Of a stretch of DNA of 64,000 nt, positions 16,691-24,481 are shown one piece after another. Position numbers and translations under genes: made by a program. This stretch comes from Leptotrichia wadei (GTDB taxonomy: Bacteria > Fusobacteriota > Fusobacteriia > Fusobacteriales > Leptotrichiaceae), in the NCBI RefSeq assembly GCF_007990545.2, contig NZ_AP019829.2, positions 1,860,001 to 1,924,000 on the forward strand, read 5' to 3'. How positions within the stretch are numbered: position 1 is the first letter of the stretch; each line of letters begins with the position of its first letter. The notes beneath the pieces were generated by a model. The model had not been told where the DNA came from and did not search any database. It saw nothing but the letters and a program-made list of their open reading frames with translations.

Positions 16691-17182
16691 ATGAAAAAAT
16701 TACTATTACTAATGATGATGCTTGTAATGTCTGTTATTGGGACAGCTGCAAAAAAAACTTTAAATAGATCTTTTGAAGGACAATATGTAAGATCAACAAA
16801 TACTTTTACTTATGTAAAAGATAATTTAATATTCCCAAATAAAACAATTAACTATACAGTAAAAGATGATTCTGGATTATTAGATCAAATTTATAATTTC
16901 ATTGGTTCAAAATATGGAGTTACAGATACTGATATTATCGTTTTAGATGTTAATGGTGTTGTTTCTAATAAAAATAAAACTATAACAATAAAAAAAGTAA
17001 CCAATTATCAAATACCTGAAGATAGATTACATCCATCAGCATTTGGATTACCATCATCATCAACTACAAATACAAATACTGAAACTAATGAAAATACAAC
17101 AGGTGTATCAAATGATGAAACTAAAGCACCAAATACACCAAATTTAAATAATACTGGTTCATTCTTTAATCAAGAAAATTAA
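16691..17182 (+). CDS. secreted protein of unknown function, Thr/Asn-rich tail
   Basis: A 163-aa protein with a clear signal peptide (LLLLMMMLVMSVIGTAA, cleavage around residue 20). A central region of about 90 residues with many Tyr/Val is followed by a low-complexity tail rich in Thr and Asn (TNTETNENTTG). I recognise no family. AAGGAG precedes the start, and the gene ends shortly before a strong terminator, so it closes the fabG-RNase H row. Confidence 0.75.
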   Translation: MKKLLLLMMMLVMSVIGTAAKKTLNRSFEGQYVRSTNTFTYVKDNLIFPNKTINYTVKDDSGLLDQIYNFIGSKYGVTDTDIIVLDVNGVVSNKNKTITIKKVTNYQIPEDRLHPSAFGLPSSSTTNTNTETNENTTGVSNDETKAPNTPNLNNTGSFFNQEN

Positions 17183-17200
17183 TATTTAAATTATTTTTTT

Positions 17201-17237
17201 AAAGAGACTTTTTTCAAATGAATTAAGTCTCTTTTTT
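17201..17237 (+). terminator. intrinsic terminator after the secreted-protein gene
   Basis: AAAGAGACTT pairs with AAGTCTCTTT, followed by TTTT. Placed 19 bp after the stop codon. Confidence 0.85.
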
Positions 17238-17419
17238 ATATTTTTTATCAAATAATGAACAATCTTATTCTTTTTAATTGATTCAATAAAAAAATGTATC
17301 TTTAAACATTAAAGCCTATTGATACATTTTTAATTTCATAATTTCACAAGTTTTTTATTTTCTCAATATTTTTTAGATAAATCAATTTTCAGTTACTTAA
17401 ATTTTGCTTTAATCTTATT

Positions 17420-18052
17420 CTAGGCATTAGCAATAAGATTTATCAACTCTTCAATAGTTTTAGCACCAACTGATTTTTGCTCTCCATTTATAAATACAAC
17501 TGGTACTGCCTGAATATCTTTTTCCTTTGCTTCTTCAAAGAATACTGCACTATCAACCATTGTTACTGTAATATTCTTATTATATGTTGAAATAAGATTT
17601 AAAGCTTGAATTACATCTGGACAATGTGTACAAGATAATGAAACAAATGTCTCAACATTTAAAGGCTTATCAACAGACTCAACTTTTGAAAGCTGATCTC
17701 CTTCTAATTTTTTCCCAAGCCCAGCTAATCCTAAAACTGCTAGGATAAAGCTATTAAATTCATGTCCGCCAGGAATTCCTGAAAAATTAATTCCTGTATT
17801 TTCTCCATCCTTTAAAATTGTAAAAGATGTTGGGCGAGTAATATTCGCTTTATCCAAATCAGCCTTATCATTTTCAAACGATTTTTTCACATAGTTTACT
17901 TTTTCAGAAATTGCATCAACTTCTTTTAGAAAACTATCTAATTCCTTTGATTTTTCACTATCATCTAAAAATGCAACCAATTCAATATTTGCGTTGATTT
18001 TATCAAAATAACCTTTTAACTGTTCTACAATATTACTGTCTAATAAAGCCAT
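17420..18052 (-). CDS. free-standing AhpF N-terminal domain (dithiol protein for AhpC)
   Basis: Corresponds to the N-terminal tandem thioredoxin-fold domain of AhpF, with the redox pair C141-C144 in SLSCTHCPDVIQALNL, nearly identical to the AhpF motif. The FAD/NADH thioredoxin-reductase part is absent; the frame ends after one NTD (210 aa). It follows ahpC by 44 bp in the same direction, so it probably passes electrons to AhpC after being reduced by thioredoxin reductase or another flavoprotein. The partner is inferred. A role as a general glutaredoxin-like protein cannot be excluded. Confidence 0.82.
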   Translation of the reverse strand: MALLDSNIVEQLKGYFDKINANIELVAFLDDSEKSKELDSFLKEVDAISEKVNYVKKSFENDKADLDKANITRPTSFTILKDGENTGINFSGIPGGHEFNSFILAVLGLAGLGKKLEGDQLSKVESVDKPLNVETFVSLSCTHCPDVIQALNLISTYNKNITVTMVDSAVFFEEAKEKDIQAVPVVFINGEQKSVGAKTIEELINLIANA

Positions 18053-18096
18053 TTTCCCTCCTTCTAAATAATTTTTTACAATTTATTTTTTAATTT

Positions 18097-18663
18097 TTAG
18101 ATTTTACCTACTAAATCTAATCCTGGTTTTAAAGTAGCTTCTCCTTCTTTCCATTTTGCTGGACAAACTAATCCTGGATTATCGGCTACGAATTTTGCAG
18201 CTTTTGCTCTTCTTACAAGTTCTGAGGCATCTCTTCCGATTCCTTCGTCATTTACTTCATAAGCAACGATTTTTCCTTCTGGATTTATAATAAATGTTCC
18301 TCTGTAGGCAAGTCCGCTTTCTTCATTTAATACTTCAAATTCTCTTGAAATAGCTTTTGTTGGATCTCCAATCATTGTAAATTTAACTTTTCCGATTGCT
18401 TCAGAATGATCATGCCAAGCCTTGTGTGTAAAATGAGTATCAGTACTTACTGAATAAACATTAAATCCTAATTTTTCCAATTCTTCCCTATGATCTTCTA
18501 AATCTTCCAATTCTGTAGGACATACAAAAGTAAAATCAGCTGGGTAAAAAACCACAACATTCCATTTCCCTAAAAAGTCCTTCTCAAAACTTACTTCTCT
18601 AAATTCTTCATTTTGATAAGCCTGTGCTGTAAAATTTTCAATTTTTTTTCCTATTAGTGACAT
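18097..18663 (-). CDS. ahpC: alkyl hydroperoxide reductase AhpC (2-Cys peroxiredoxin)
   Basis: Reduces hydrogen peroxide and organic hydroperoxides. Peroxidatic C48 lies in [14 protein letters not shown] and resolving C167 in GLVCPAKW. 188 aa is the standard length for typical 2-Cys AhpC1 enzymes. AGGAGG precedes the ATG, and a near-consensus promoter lies about 70-95 bp upstream. The next gene downstream supplies an AhpF-type dithiol domain, making a two-gene peroxide-defence operon. Confidence 0.96.
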   Translation of the reverse strand: MSLIGKKIENFTAQAYQNEEFREVSFEKDFLGKWNVVVFYPADFTFVCPTELEDLEDHREELEKLGFNVYSVSTDTHFTHKAWHDHSEAIGKVKFTMIGDPTKAISREFEVLNEESGLAYRGTFIINPEGKIVAYEVNDEGIGRDASELVRRAKAAKFVADNPGLVCPAKWKEGEATLKPGLDLVGKI

Positions 18664-18729
18664 AATTTCCTCCTAATTATTAATATTATTGTTTTTAATT
18701 TGAAATGATTACAATTATTTCTTAATTAC

Positions 18730-18757
18730 ATTATATCATAAAATAGAAATTTGTCAA
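18730..18757 (-). promoter_or_regulatory. ahpC promoter
   Basis: On the minus strand TTGACA (18757-18752), a 16-nt spacer ending TGA, then TATAAT (18735-18730): a consensus -35 and an extended consensus -10. I found no clear PerR box beside it. Confidence 0.75.
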
Positions 18758-18819
18758 ATATTTTTTTCCCATTTTATTTTATAGCCTTTAATTTTATTTT
18801 ACAATTCTTTTTTTCAATG

Positions 18820-19677
18820 CTAATGCAGCTGATCAAATCCTTCACCAAAGACTTTTGTTGTATCTGTAACTGTAACAAAAGCAGTAGGATCGTGTGCCTT
18901 TAAAAATTTTCTTAATTGTATAAATTGTCTTCTTTCAATGATTGTAAGCAGAACATCCTTTTCAGTTCCAGAATATCCTCCTATTCCTTTTAAAATAGTG
19001 CATCCTCTATCAAAGTCCTTTAAAATATAATTTAATACAAGATCCTTATTGGAAGTAATAACCATAATCTGTTTACGTGAATTAAATCCTTCAATAAATT
19101 TATCTGTAATGAATCCTGTTACATAAACACTTAATAGTCCAACAAGCCCCAATTCCACACCAAATGCAAAAATTGCCAAAAGAGTAACGATAGCATCAAC
19201 AATGAAACTGGACATTCCGTAGCCGATGTGGCAATACTTGTTAATAATTCTCGCAATTATTGAAGTTCCGCCTGTGGAAGCCTCATATAAATAAATAATT
19301 GTTATTCCTAAGGCACAAATTGCACTTCCAAAAACTGTGGCTAGAAATATGTCTTTAGTAATAGTGTAATTGGGATAATATTTTTCAAAAACAGAAAGAA
19401 AAAAAGATAAAAGCACAGTTGCATAAATGCTCTTAAATCCAAAATGTCCGCTAATTACGATAAAGGCTAAAGCAAATAAAATTAGATTGCTAATAGCGAC
19501 AAAAAGTCCTGTAGGAAAGCCAAATAAGCTATTTATAACCAAAGCTAGCCCTGTTACTCCTCCACTTGCTATTTTATTTGGGAAAAAGAAAAACTGTAAT
19601 CCCATTGCAAGAAAAAGAGTTCCTATTCCAATTAAAAAATATTCTTTAATTAATTTAAAAATTGTTTTTTTATTCAT
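18820..19677 (-). CDS. YitT family membrane protein with DUF2179 domain
   Basis: A 285-aa inner-membrane protein with about five to six hydrophobic segments over residues 12-200 and a soluble C-terminal domain (about 205-285) containing ILKGIGGYSGTEKDVLLTIIERRQ, the DUF2179 signature. GLQFFFFPNKIASGGVTGLALVI near the N-terminus is typical of the YitT family. The substrate is unknown for most members. Separated from ahpC and sppA by AT-rich spacers. Confidence 0.87.
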   Translation of the reverse strand: MNKKTIFKLIKEYFLIGIGTLFLAMGLQFFFFPNKIASGGVTGLALVINSLFGFPTGLFVAISNLILFALAFIVISGHFGFKSIYATVLLSFFLSVFEKYYPNYTITKDIFLATVFGSAICALGITIIYLYEASTGGTSIIARIINKYCHIGYGMSSFIVDAIVTLLAIFAFGVELGLVGLLSVYVTGFITDKFIEGFNSRKQIMVITSNKDLVLNYILKDFDRGCTILKGIGGYSGTEKDVLLTIIERRQFIQLRKFLKAHDPTAFVTVTDTTKVFGEGFDQLH

Positions 19678-19792
19678 AAAATACTCCCTTCATAAAGAAA
19701 TTAAAAAAATAAATGAAAATAAAAAACGAAGCTACTTAAAAAAATTTATTTGATAAACACTATTCTTTTTTCGCTTCGCTTAAATTTACTCA

Positions 19793-21580
19793 TTAGTATA
19801 AATTCAATTTATATGTTAAATAGTATAATGGTTTGTTTTGATTCTGCATTGCAAAGTCATATTCATTGAATACATTTTTTGCTTGCGGAATATTTTTTTG
19901 AAGCTGTGCAGATAAACTAAATCTTTCAGCAATCATTTTTGTAAGAGCCTTTATCTTTTTAGTAAAATCTTCTTCCAAATAAATATTTTCCACAGCATAA
20001 TTATTACGTAATCCCAAATCTCTTGCCATTATTTTTATAACTTCATCAAGACTTGCAATTCCATCAACCAATTTTATATTTTTAGCCTCATCACCAAGCC
20101 ATATTTTACCTTGTGCATAATTTTCAAGAATATTTTCATCAATTTTACGACTTTTAGAAACACGTGATTTAAATTCGCTGTATGTTTCCTGCATTGATTG
20201 GGTAATTTTATCACGAGATTCTTGTGATAATGGTGCAAAACTATCATTAATGTCTGAATATTTACCCTTTGAAATTGAATTTGAATGAACTCCAAATTTT
20301 TCCTGTGCATTGTAGAATTTTGGAATCATTGAAACTACGCCTATTGAGCCTGTAATTGTCGCATTATTGGCAAATACCTTATTTCCTGCCATTGAGATGT
20401 AATAACCTCCAGAAGCTGTGGTATCTGACATTGAAACATAAATTGGAATATTTAATTTTGTCAATTCCTGATAGATTACTTCAGAAGCTAGAGCTGAACC
20501 TCCACCTGAATTTACACGAAGCACGATACCTCTTAAATTTTTAGTTTGCATTGCTTTTTCAACTTTTTCTAAAATATTGTCGGGAGTTATGACACCTTCT
20601 GTAACTCCATTTGGATCGTACATAATTGAACCTTCAGCATAAATTACAGCGATAGTTCCATTTCTAGGATTCCCCACTTTTTCATCCTTTACCCTTTTTT
20701 CATAATAGTCAGTAATATCCGCAACATTATCTTCACGAATATTTAAACGTTTTGTAAAATCAGAAAATTGTTCCAGCTTGTCAACTAAGTTTTTATCACG
20801 TGCGGCAAATGGTGTTAAATTAGTGTCAGTTCCATTTACAATATCGTTATTTAGTGTATTTTTGTCAATTTTACGATTTTTAGAAATATCTTCAATAAAT
20901 TTGCCATATCTATTTTCCAAGATTCTTGTAAGTTCAGAACGTAATTCAGGAGTCATCTCATTTCCAGTATAATTTTCCCCATAAGACTTGTAATTTCCAA
21001 TACGGACAACTTCCATATTCACTCCTAGCTTATCAAAAAGACCTTTATAATACATATCTGAATAATGATAACCTGTCAAATCCAAACTTGCTGAAGCAGA
21101 TGGAATCATTACAACTTCATTTGCAATGGAAGCTAATTTATAATTGGCATTTGTAATATAAGCTCCAAAAGCATATATTTTTTTATTATTTGCCTTTAAT
21201 TCCTCAAATTTCTTTGATAATTCCTCTACTTTTGCAGATGACAAATTTACCGTATCTAAAGCAATAATAACTCCCTTTACCTGATTATTTTTCTTTATGT
21301 CATCTAAACTATTTAAAACGTCCATATAAGATAAATTTTCTCTATCTGAAAGAAAATCTGAACCTATAACTTTATCCTCAACAACGTCAGAAACATTAAA
21401 AAGTATATATTCATAACTTTTTTTAACATTTTCATTTTTATTTTTTGAATTAACAACAGCAATTATTGACATTCCGATAATAAAAATTATAAATATTGAT
21501 AATGAAAGTTTTAAAAAAAATGAATATATTTCTTTTGCTGTGAATATTAAAAATTTTTTGAAAAAATCCCAAAATTTCAT
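19793..21580 (-). CDS. sppA: signal peptide peptidase SppA, long (67 kDa) form
   Basis: Membrane-anchored serine protease that degrades cleaved signal peptides. It has one N-terminal membrane helix (about residues 23-44) and two tandem S49/ClpP-like halves. The catalytic lysine is K198 (RIGNYKSYGENY) in the first half and the serine S390 (TTASGGYYIS) in the second, matching the E. coli Lys-Ser dyad arrangement. 595 aa, close to the 618 of E. coli. Single gene. Confidence 0.93.
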   Translation of the reverse strand: MKFWDFFKKFLIFTAKEIYSFFLKLSLSIFIIFIIGMSIIAVVNSKNKNENVKKSYEYILFNVSDVVEDKVIGSDFLSDRENLSYMDVLNSLDDIKKNNQVKGVIIALDTVNLSSAKVEELSKKFEELKANNKKIYAFGAYITNANYKLASIANEVVMIPSASASLDLTGYHYSDMYYKGLFDKLGVNMEVVRIGNYKSYGENYTGNEMTPELRSELTRILENRYGKFIEDISKNRKIDKNTLNNDIVNGTDTNLTPFAARDKNLVDKLEQFSDFTKRLNIREDNVADITDYYEKRVKDEKVGNPRNGTIAVIYAEGSIMYDPNGVTEGVITPDNILEKVEKAMQTKNLRGIVLRVNSGGGSALASEVIYQELTKLNIPIYVSMSDTTASGGYYISMAGNKVFANNATITGSIGVVSMIPKFYNAQEKFGVHSNSISKGKYSDINDSFAPLSQESRDKITQSMQETYSEFKSRVSKSRKIDENILENYAQGKIWLGDEAKNIKLVDGIASLDEVIKIMARDLGLRNNYAVENIYLEEDFTKKIKALTKMIAERFSLSAQLQKNIPQAKNVFNEYDFAMQNQNKPLYYLTYKLNLY

Positions 21581-21835
21581 TTTTTATTTTCCTCCTTGTA
21601 TTTATATAATTTAATAATTTGCAAAAGTTTAGAAAGTTTTATTAAAATTTAAATTTTTCCTTTGTATTTTACTGTTTTCACTTTTACAATCATCTATTTT
21701 GCACATTGCTATAAATATGACAAATTATATCACTTTACAAAATAAATATCAATAAATTTTCTACTTGCCAAATATCTAAAATTATGCGATAATTTAATAT
21801 ATGTATAATTTGAATTTAAAAATGGAGGACTGAAA

Positions 21836-22111
21836 ATGAATGATAGAATTGTTATTACAGTTATCGGAGCAGATAAAACTGGAATTGTTGCGAATGTTTC
21901 AACAAAATTAAGTGAATTAAACTTAAATATTATTGACATTACACAAAAGGTTTTTGAAGATGATATTTTTGCGATGATTATGCTTGTAGAAGCACCTAAA
22001 AATACAGACATAAAAGGGCTTCAGGAAGAATTTAAGGTCTTTGAAGATCAAATAGGTGTAAGAGTTTACCTGCAGCATGAAAATATTTTTAAAACTATGC
22101 ACAGAATATAG
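21836..22111 (+). CDS. ACT-domain protein (UPF0237 family)
   Basis: A 91-aa single ACT domain starting RIVITVIGADKTGIVANVST, the ligand-binding pattern of amino-acid-sensing regulators. The ATG is preceded by ATGGAGGAC. It lies 27 bp before the UPF0210 gene; the pair ACT (UPF0237) plus UPF0210 is a known conserved association in firmicutes and others, suggesting that the small protein senses a ligand for the larger. The ligand is unknown. Confidence 0.88.
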   Translation: MNDRIVITVIGADKTGIVANVSTKLSELNLNIIDITQKVFEDDIFAMIMLVEAPKNTDIKGLQEEFKVFEDQIGVRVYLQHENIFKTMHRI

Positions 22112-22138
22112 TTCATTATTAAAATTTAGGAGGGAAAA

Positions 22139-23503
22139 ATGAATTTATTACCTGATGAGATACTGGAAACGATAAATATGGTTGAAATGCAGCACCTTGA
22201 TGTAAGAACTGTAACAATGGGAATAAGCCTACTTGACTGCATTGAGGCAGATGCTCAAAAGACAGCAGAAAATATTTATAATAAAATCACAGAAAATGGA
22301 AAAGATTTGGTAAGAATTGCCGATGAAGTAGCAAGTAAATACAATATGCCAATTATAAACAAAAGAGTTTCAGTTACTCCAATTTCAATAATTGGAAATG
22401 CAACAGACGCACAAGATTATACAATTTTTGCAAAAGTTCTTGATAAGGCGGCAAAGGAAATTGGAATTGACTTTATTGGAGGATTTTCAGCTCTTGTTGA
22501 CAAAGGATTTACAAAAGGCGACATTAATCTAATAAACAGTATTCCAAAAGCACTTTCAGAAACAGATAGAGTTTGCTCTTCTGTAAATGTTGGTTCTACA
22601 AAATCTGGAATTAATTTGGATGCAGTAAAAATGATGGGAAAGACTGTAAAAGAATTAGCTGAACTTTCAAAAGATAACGATGGATTAGCAGCTGCAAAAT
22701 TTGTTGTATTTACAAATGCTGTTTCTGATAATCCGTTTATGGCTGGTGCATTTCATGGAGTGGAAAATCCAGATGTTGTACTAAACGTAGGAATTAGTGG
22801 ACCAGGAGTTGTAAGGCATACGCTTGCAAATATTTCAAAAACTGCAACAATTGATGAAATAACAGAAGCGATTAAAAAAGTAAGTTTCAAAATCACAAGA
22901 ATGGGAGAATTAATCGGAAAAGAAGTTGCCCAAAGACTTGGAGTTGAATTTGGAATAATAGACTTATCACTTGCACCAACTCCAGCTGTGGGAGATAGCG
23001 TTGGAAATGTTTTGGAAGAATTTGGACTAGAATCAGTCGGAGCTTATGGAACAACACTTGCACTTGCAATATTAAATGATGCTGTGAAAAAAGGTGGAGC
23101 AATGGCTGCAACTCGTGTTGGCGGACTAACAGGAGCATTTATCCCAGTAAGTGAAGATCAAGGTATGATAGAAGCCACAAGTAAAGGTTATTTGACACTT
23201 GAAAAATTAGAAGCAATGACTTGTGTATGTTCTGTTGGACTTGACATGATCGCTATTCCAGGAGATACTTCAGAAGCTGTAATTTCTGGAATAATAGCTG
23301 ATGAAATGGCAATTGGAATGGTAAACAGCAAAACTACTGCTGTTAGAGTAATTCCAGTTCCAGGTAAAAAAGCTGGAGACCGAGTAGTATTTGGAGGACT
23401 TCTTGGAGAAGCTAATATAATAAACATAAATAATTTAGATTGTTCAATATTAATAAACCGTGGTGGAAAAGTAGCACCTCCAATTCAGGCTTTAAAAAAC
23501 TAA
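22139..23503 (+). CDS. UPF0210 / PFL-family protein (DUF711)
   Basis: A 454-aa cytoplasmic protein of the DUF711 family, related to formate C-acetyltransferase/glycyl-radical folds by structure but without the glycyl-radical motif. Family features include the N-terminal [39 protein letters not shown] and the C-terminal GGLLGEANI. Length is standard. Cellular function is not established. Co-transcribed with the preceding ACT-domain gene and ended by a terminator. Confidence 0.9.
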   Translation: MNLLPDEILETINMVEMQHLDVRTVTMGISLLDCIEADAQKTAENIYNKITENGKDLVRIADEVASKYNMPIINKRVSVTPISIIGNATDAQDYTIFAKVLDKAAKEIGIDFIGGFSALVDKGFTKGDINLINSIPKALSETDRVCSSVNVGSTKSGINLDAVKMMGKTVKELAELSKDNDGLAAAKFVVFTNAVSDNPFMAGAFHGVENPDVVLNVGISGPGVVRHTLANISKTATIDEITEAIKKVSFKITRMGELIGKEVAQRLGVEFGIIDLSLAPTPAVGDSVGNVLEEFGLESVGAYGTTLALAILNDAVKKGGAMAATRVGGLTGAFIPVSEDQGMIEATSKGYLTLEKLEAMTCVCSVGLDMIAIPGDTSEAVISGIIADEMAIGMVNSKTTAVRVIPVPGKKAGDRVVFGGLLGEANIININNLDCSILINRGGKVAPPIQALKN

Positions 23504-23532
23504 TTTAAAATAAATTAAAAAAATATAAAAAT

Positions 23533-23566
23533 AAGAAAGTTAGGATTTATTCTTGACTTTCTTTTT
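23533..23566 (+). terminator. terminator after the UPF0210 gene
   Basis: AAGAAAGT (23533-23540) pairs with ACTTTCTT (23556-23563), followed by T residues; 30 bp after the stop codon. Confidence 0.7.
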
Positions 23567-23598
23567 AAACTGTAAATAATAAAAAATAAGGAGATATA

Positions 23599-24348
23599 AT
23601 GAATAAAAATGGGAAAATTTATGTAGTAGGAATTGGACCTGGAAAAAAGGCAGATATGACTTTTAAGGCTTATAAGGCAATGAAAAATAGCGATATTATT
23701 GTGGGATATAAAACTTATACTGATTTGGTTAAAGAATATTTCCCAAATATTGAAATCAAAAGTTCTAGTATGATGAAGGAGGTTGATAGATGTATAGAAG
23801 TTTTGAAACTTGCCAAAGATGGGAAAAATGTGGCTCTAATTAGCAGTGGAGATGCTGGAGTTTATGGGATGGCTGGAATTATGTATGAAGTAATTAATGA
23901 AAATGACGATATAGAGGTTGAGATAATCGCAGGAGTTACAGCGACAAATGCTGCTGCTGCAATTGTTGGAGCTCCAATTATGCATGATTATGTAACAATT
24001 AGCCTAAGCAATCTTTTAACAGACTGGAAATTGATAAAAAAACGACTGGAATTGGCAGCACAAGGTGATTTTATTGTAAGTTTGTATAATCCAAAAAGTA
24101 AAGGCCGAACAACACAGATTGCAGAGGCACAGCAAATTATGTTAAAATATAAGTCAAAAAATACTCCAGTTGCAATTGTAAGAAATGCAGGACGTGAAAA
24201 TGAAGAATATGAAATCACAACACTTGAAAATATGCTTAATTTTGAAATAAATATGCTTACAATCGTGTTAATTGGAAATTCAAATACTTACATCAAAAAG
24301 GGAAAAATGATTACGCCTAGAGGATATGAAAAAAAATATGATTATTAA
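23599..24348 (+). CDS. cobJ: precorrin-3B / cobalt-precorrin-3 C17-methyltransferase, isolated
   Basis: SAM-dependent methyltransferase of corrin-ring synthesis. GKIYVVGIGPGKKADMT, SSGDAGVYGMAGIMYE and YNPKSKGRTTQIAEAQ are hallmarks of CobJ/CbiH. 249 aa is standard. TAAGGAGA precedes the ATG. No other cobalamin gene lies in the window, and terminators flank the gene on both sides, so it is transcribed alone. It may serve a pathway encoded elsewhere or be a relic. Tetrapyrrole methyltransferases resemble one another, but these motifs favour CobJ over CysG/CobA. Confidence 0.85.
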   Translation: MNKNGKIYVVGIGPGKKADMTFKAYKAMKNSDIIVGYKTYTDLVKEYFPNIEIKSSSMMKEVDRCIEVLKLAKDGKNVALISSGDAGVYGMAGIMYEVINENDDIEVEIIAGVTATNAAAAIVGAPIMHDYVTISLSNLLTDWKLIKKRLELAAQGDFIVSLYNPKSKGRTTQIAEAQQIMLKYKSKNTPVAIVRNAGRENEEYEITTLENMLNFEINMLTIVLIGNSNTYIKKGKMITPRGYEKKYDY

Positions 24349-24410
24349 TTTTTATTTATCAAAGAAATTAAATTAACAAGTACCATCGTGGCACTCAAAA
24401 AATTATTTTA

Positions 24411-24448
24411 AAAAGGGATAATCTCAATTATAAGAAAATCCCTTATTT
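24411..24448. terminator. bidirectional terminator between cobJ and adhE
   Basis: AAGGGAT and ATCCCTT arms with A-rich and T-rich flanks can end both the rightward cobJ and the leftward adhE transcripts, whose 3' ends face each other here. Confidence 0.7.
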
Positions 24449-24481
24449 TATTATTTTCTACATCTCTATTAAAAACTCAAA

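Noticed and set aside
24380-24396. Short hairpin AGTACCATCGTGGCACT after cobJ as a regulatory element
   Set aside because: The stem is only 3+3 bp around a mismatch and has no second copy; the terminator next to it explains the region.
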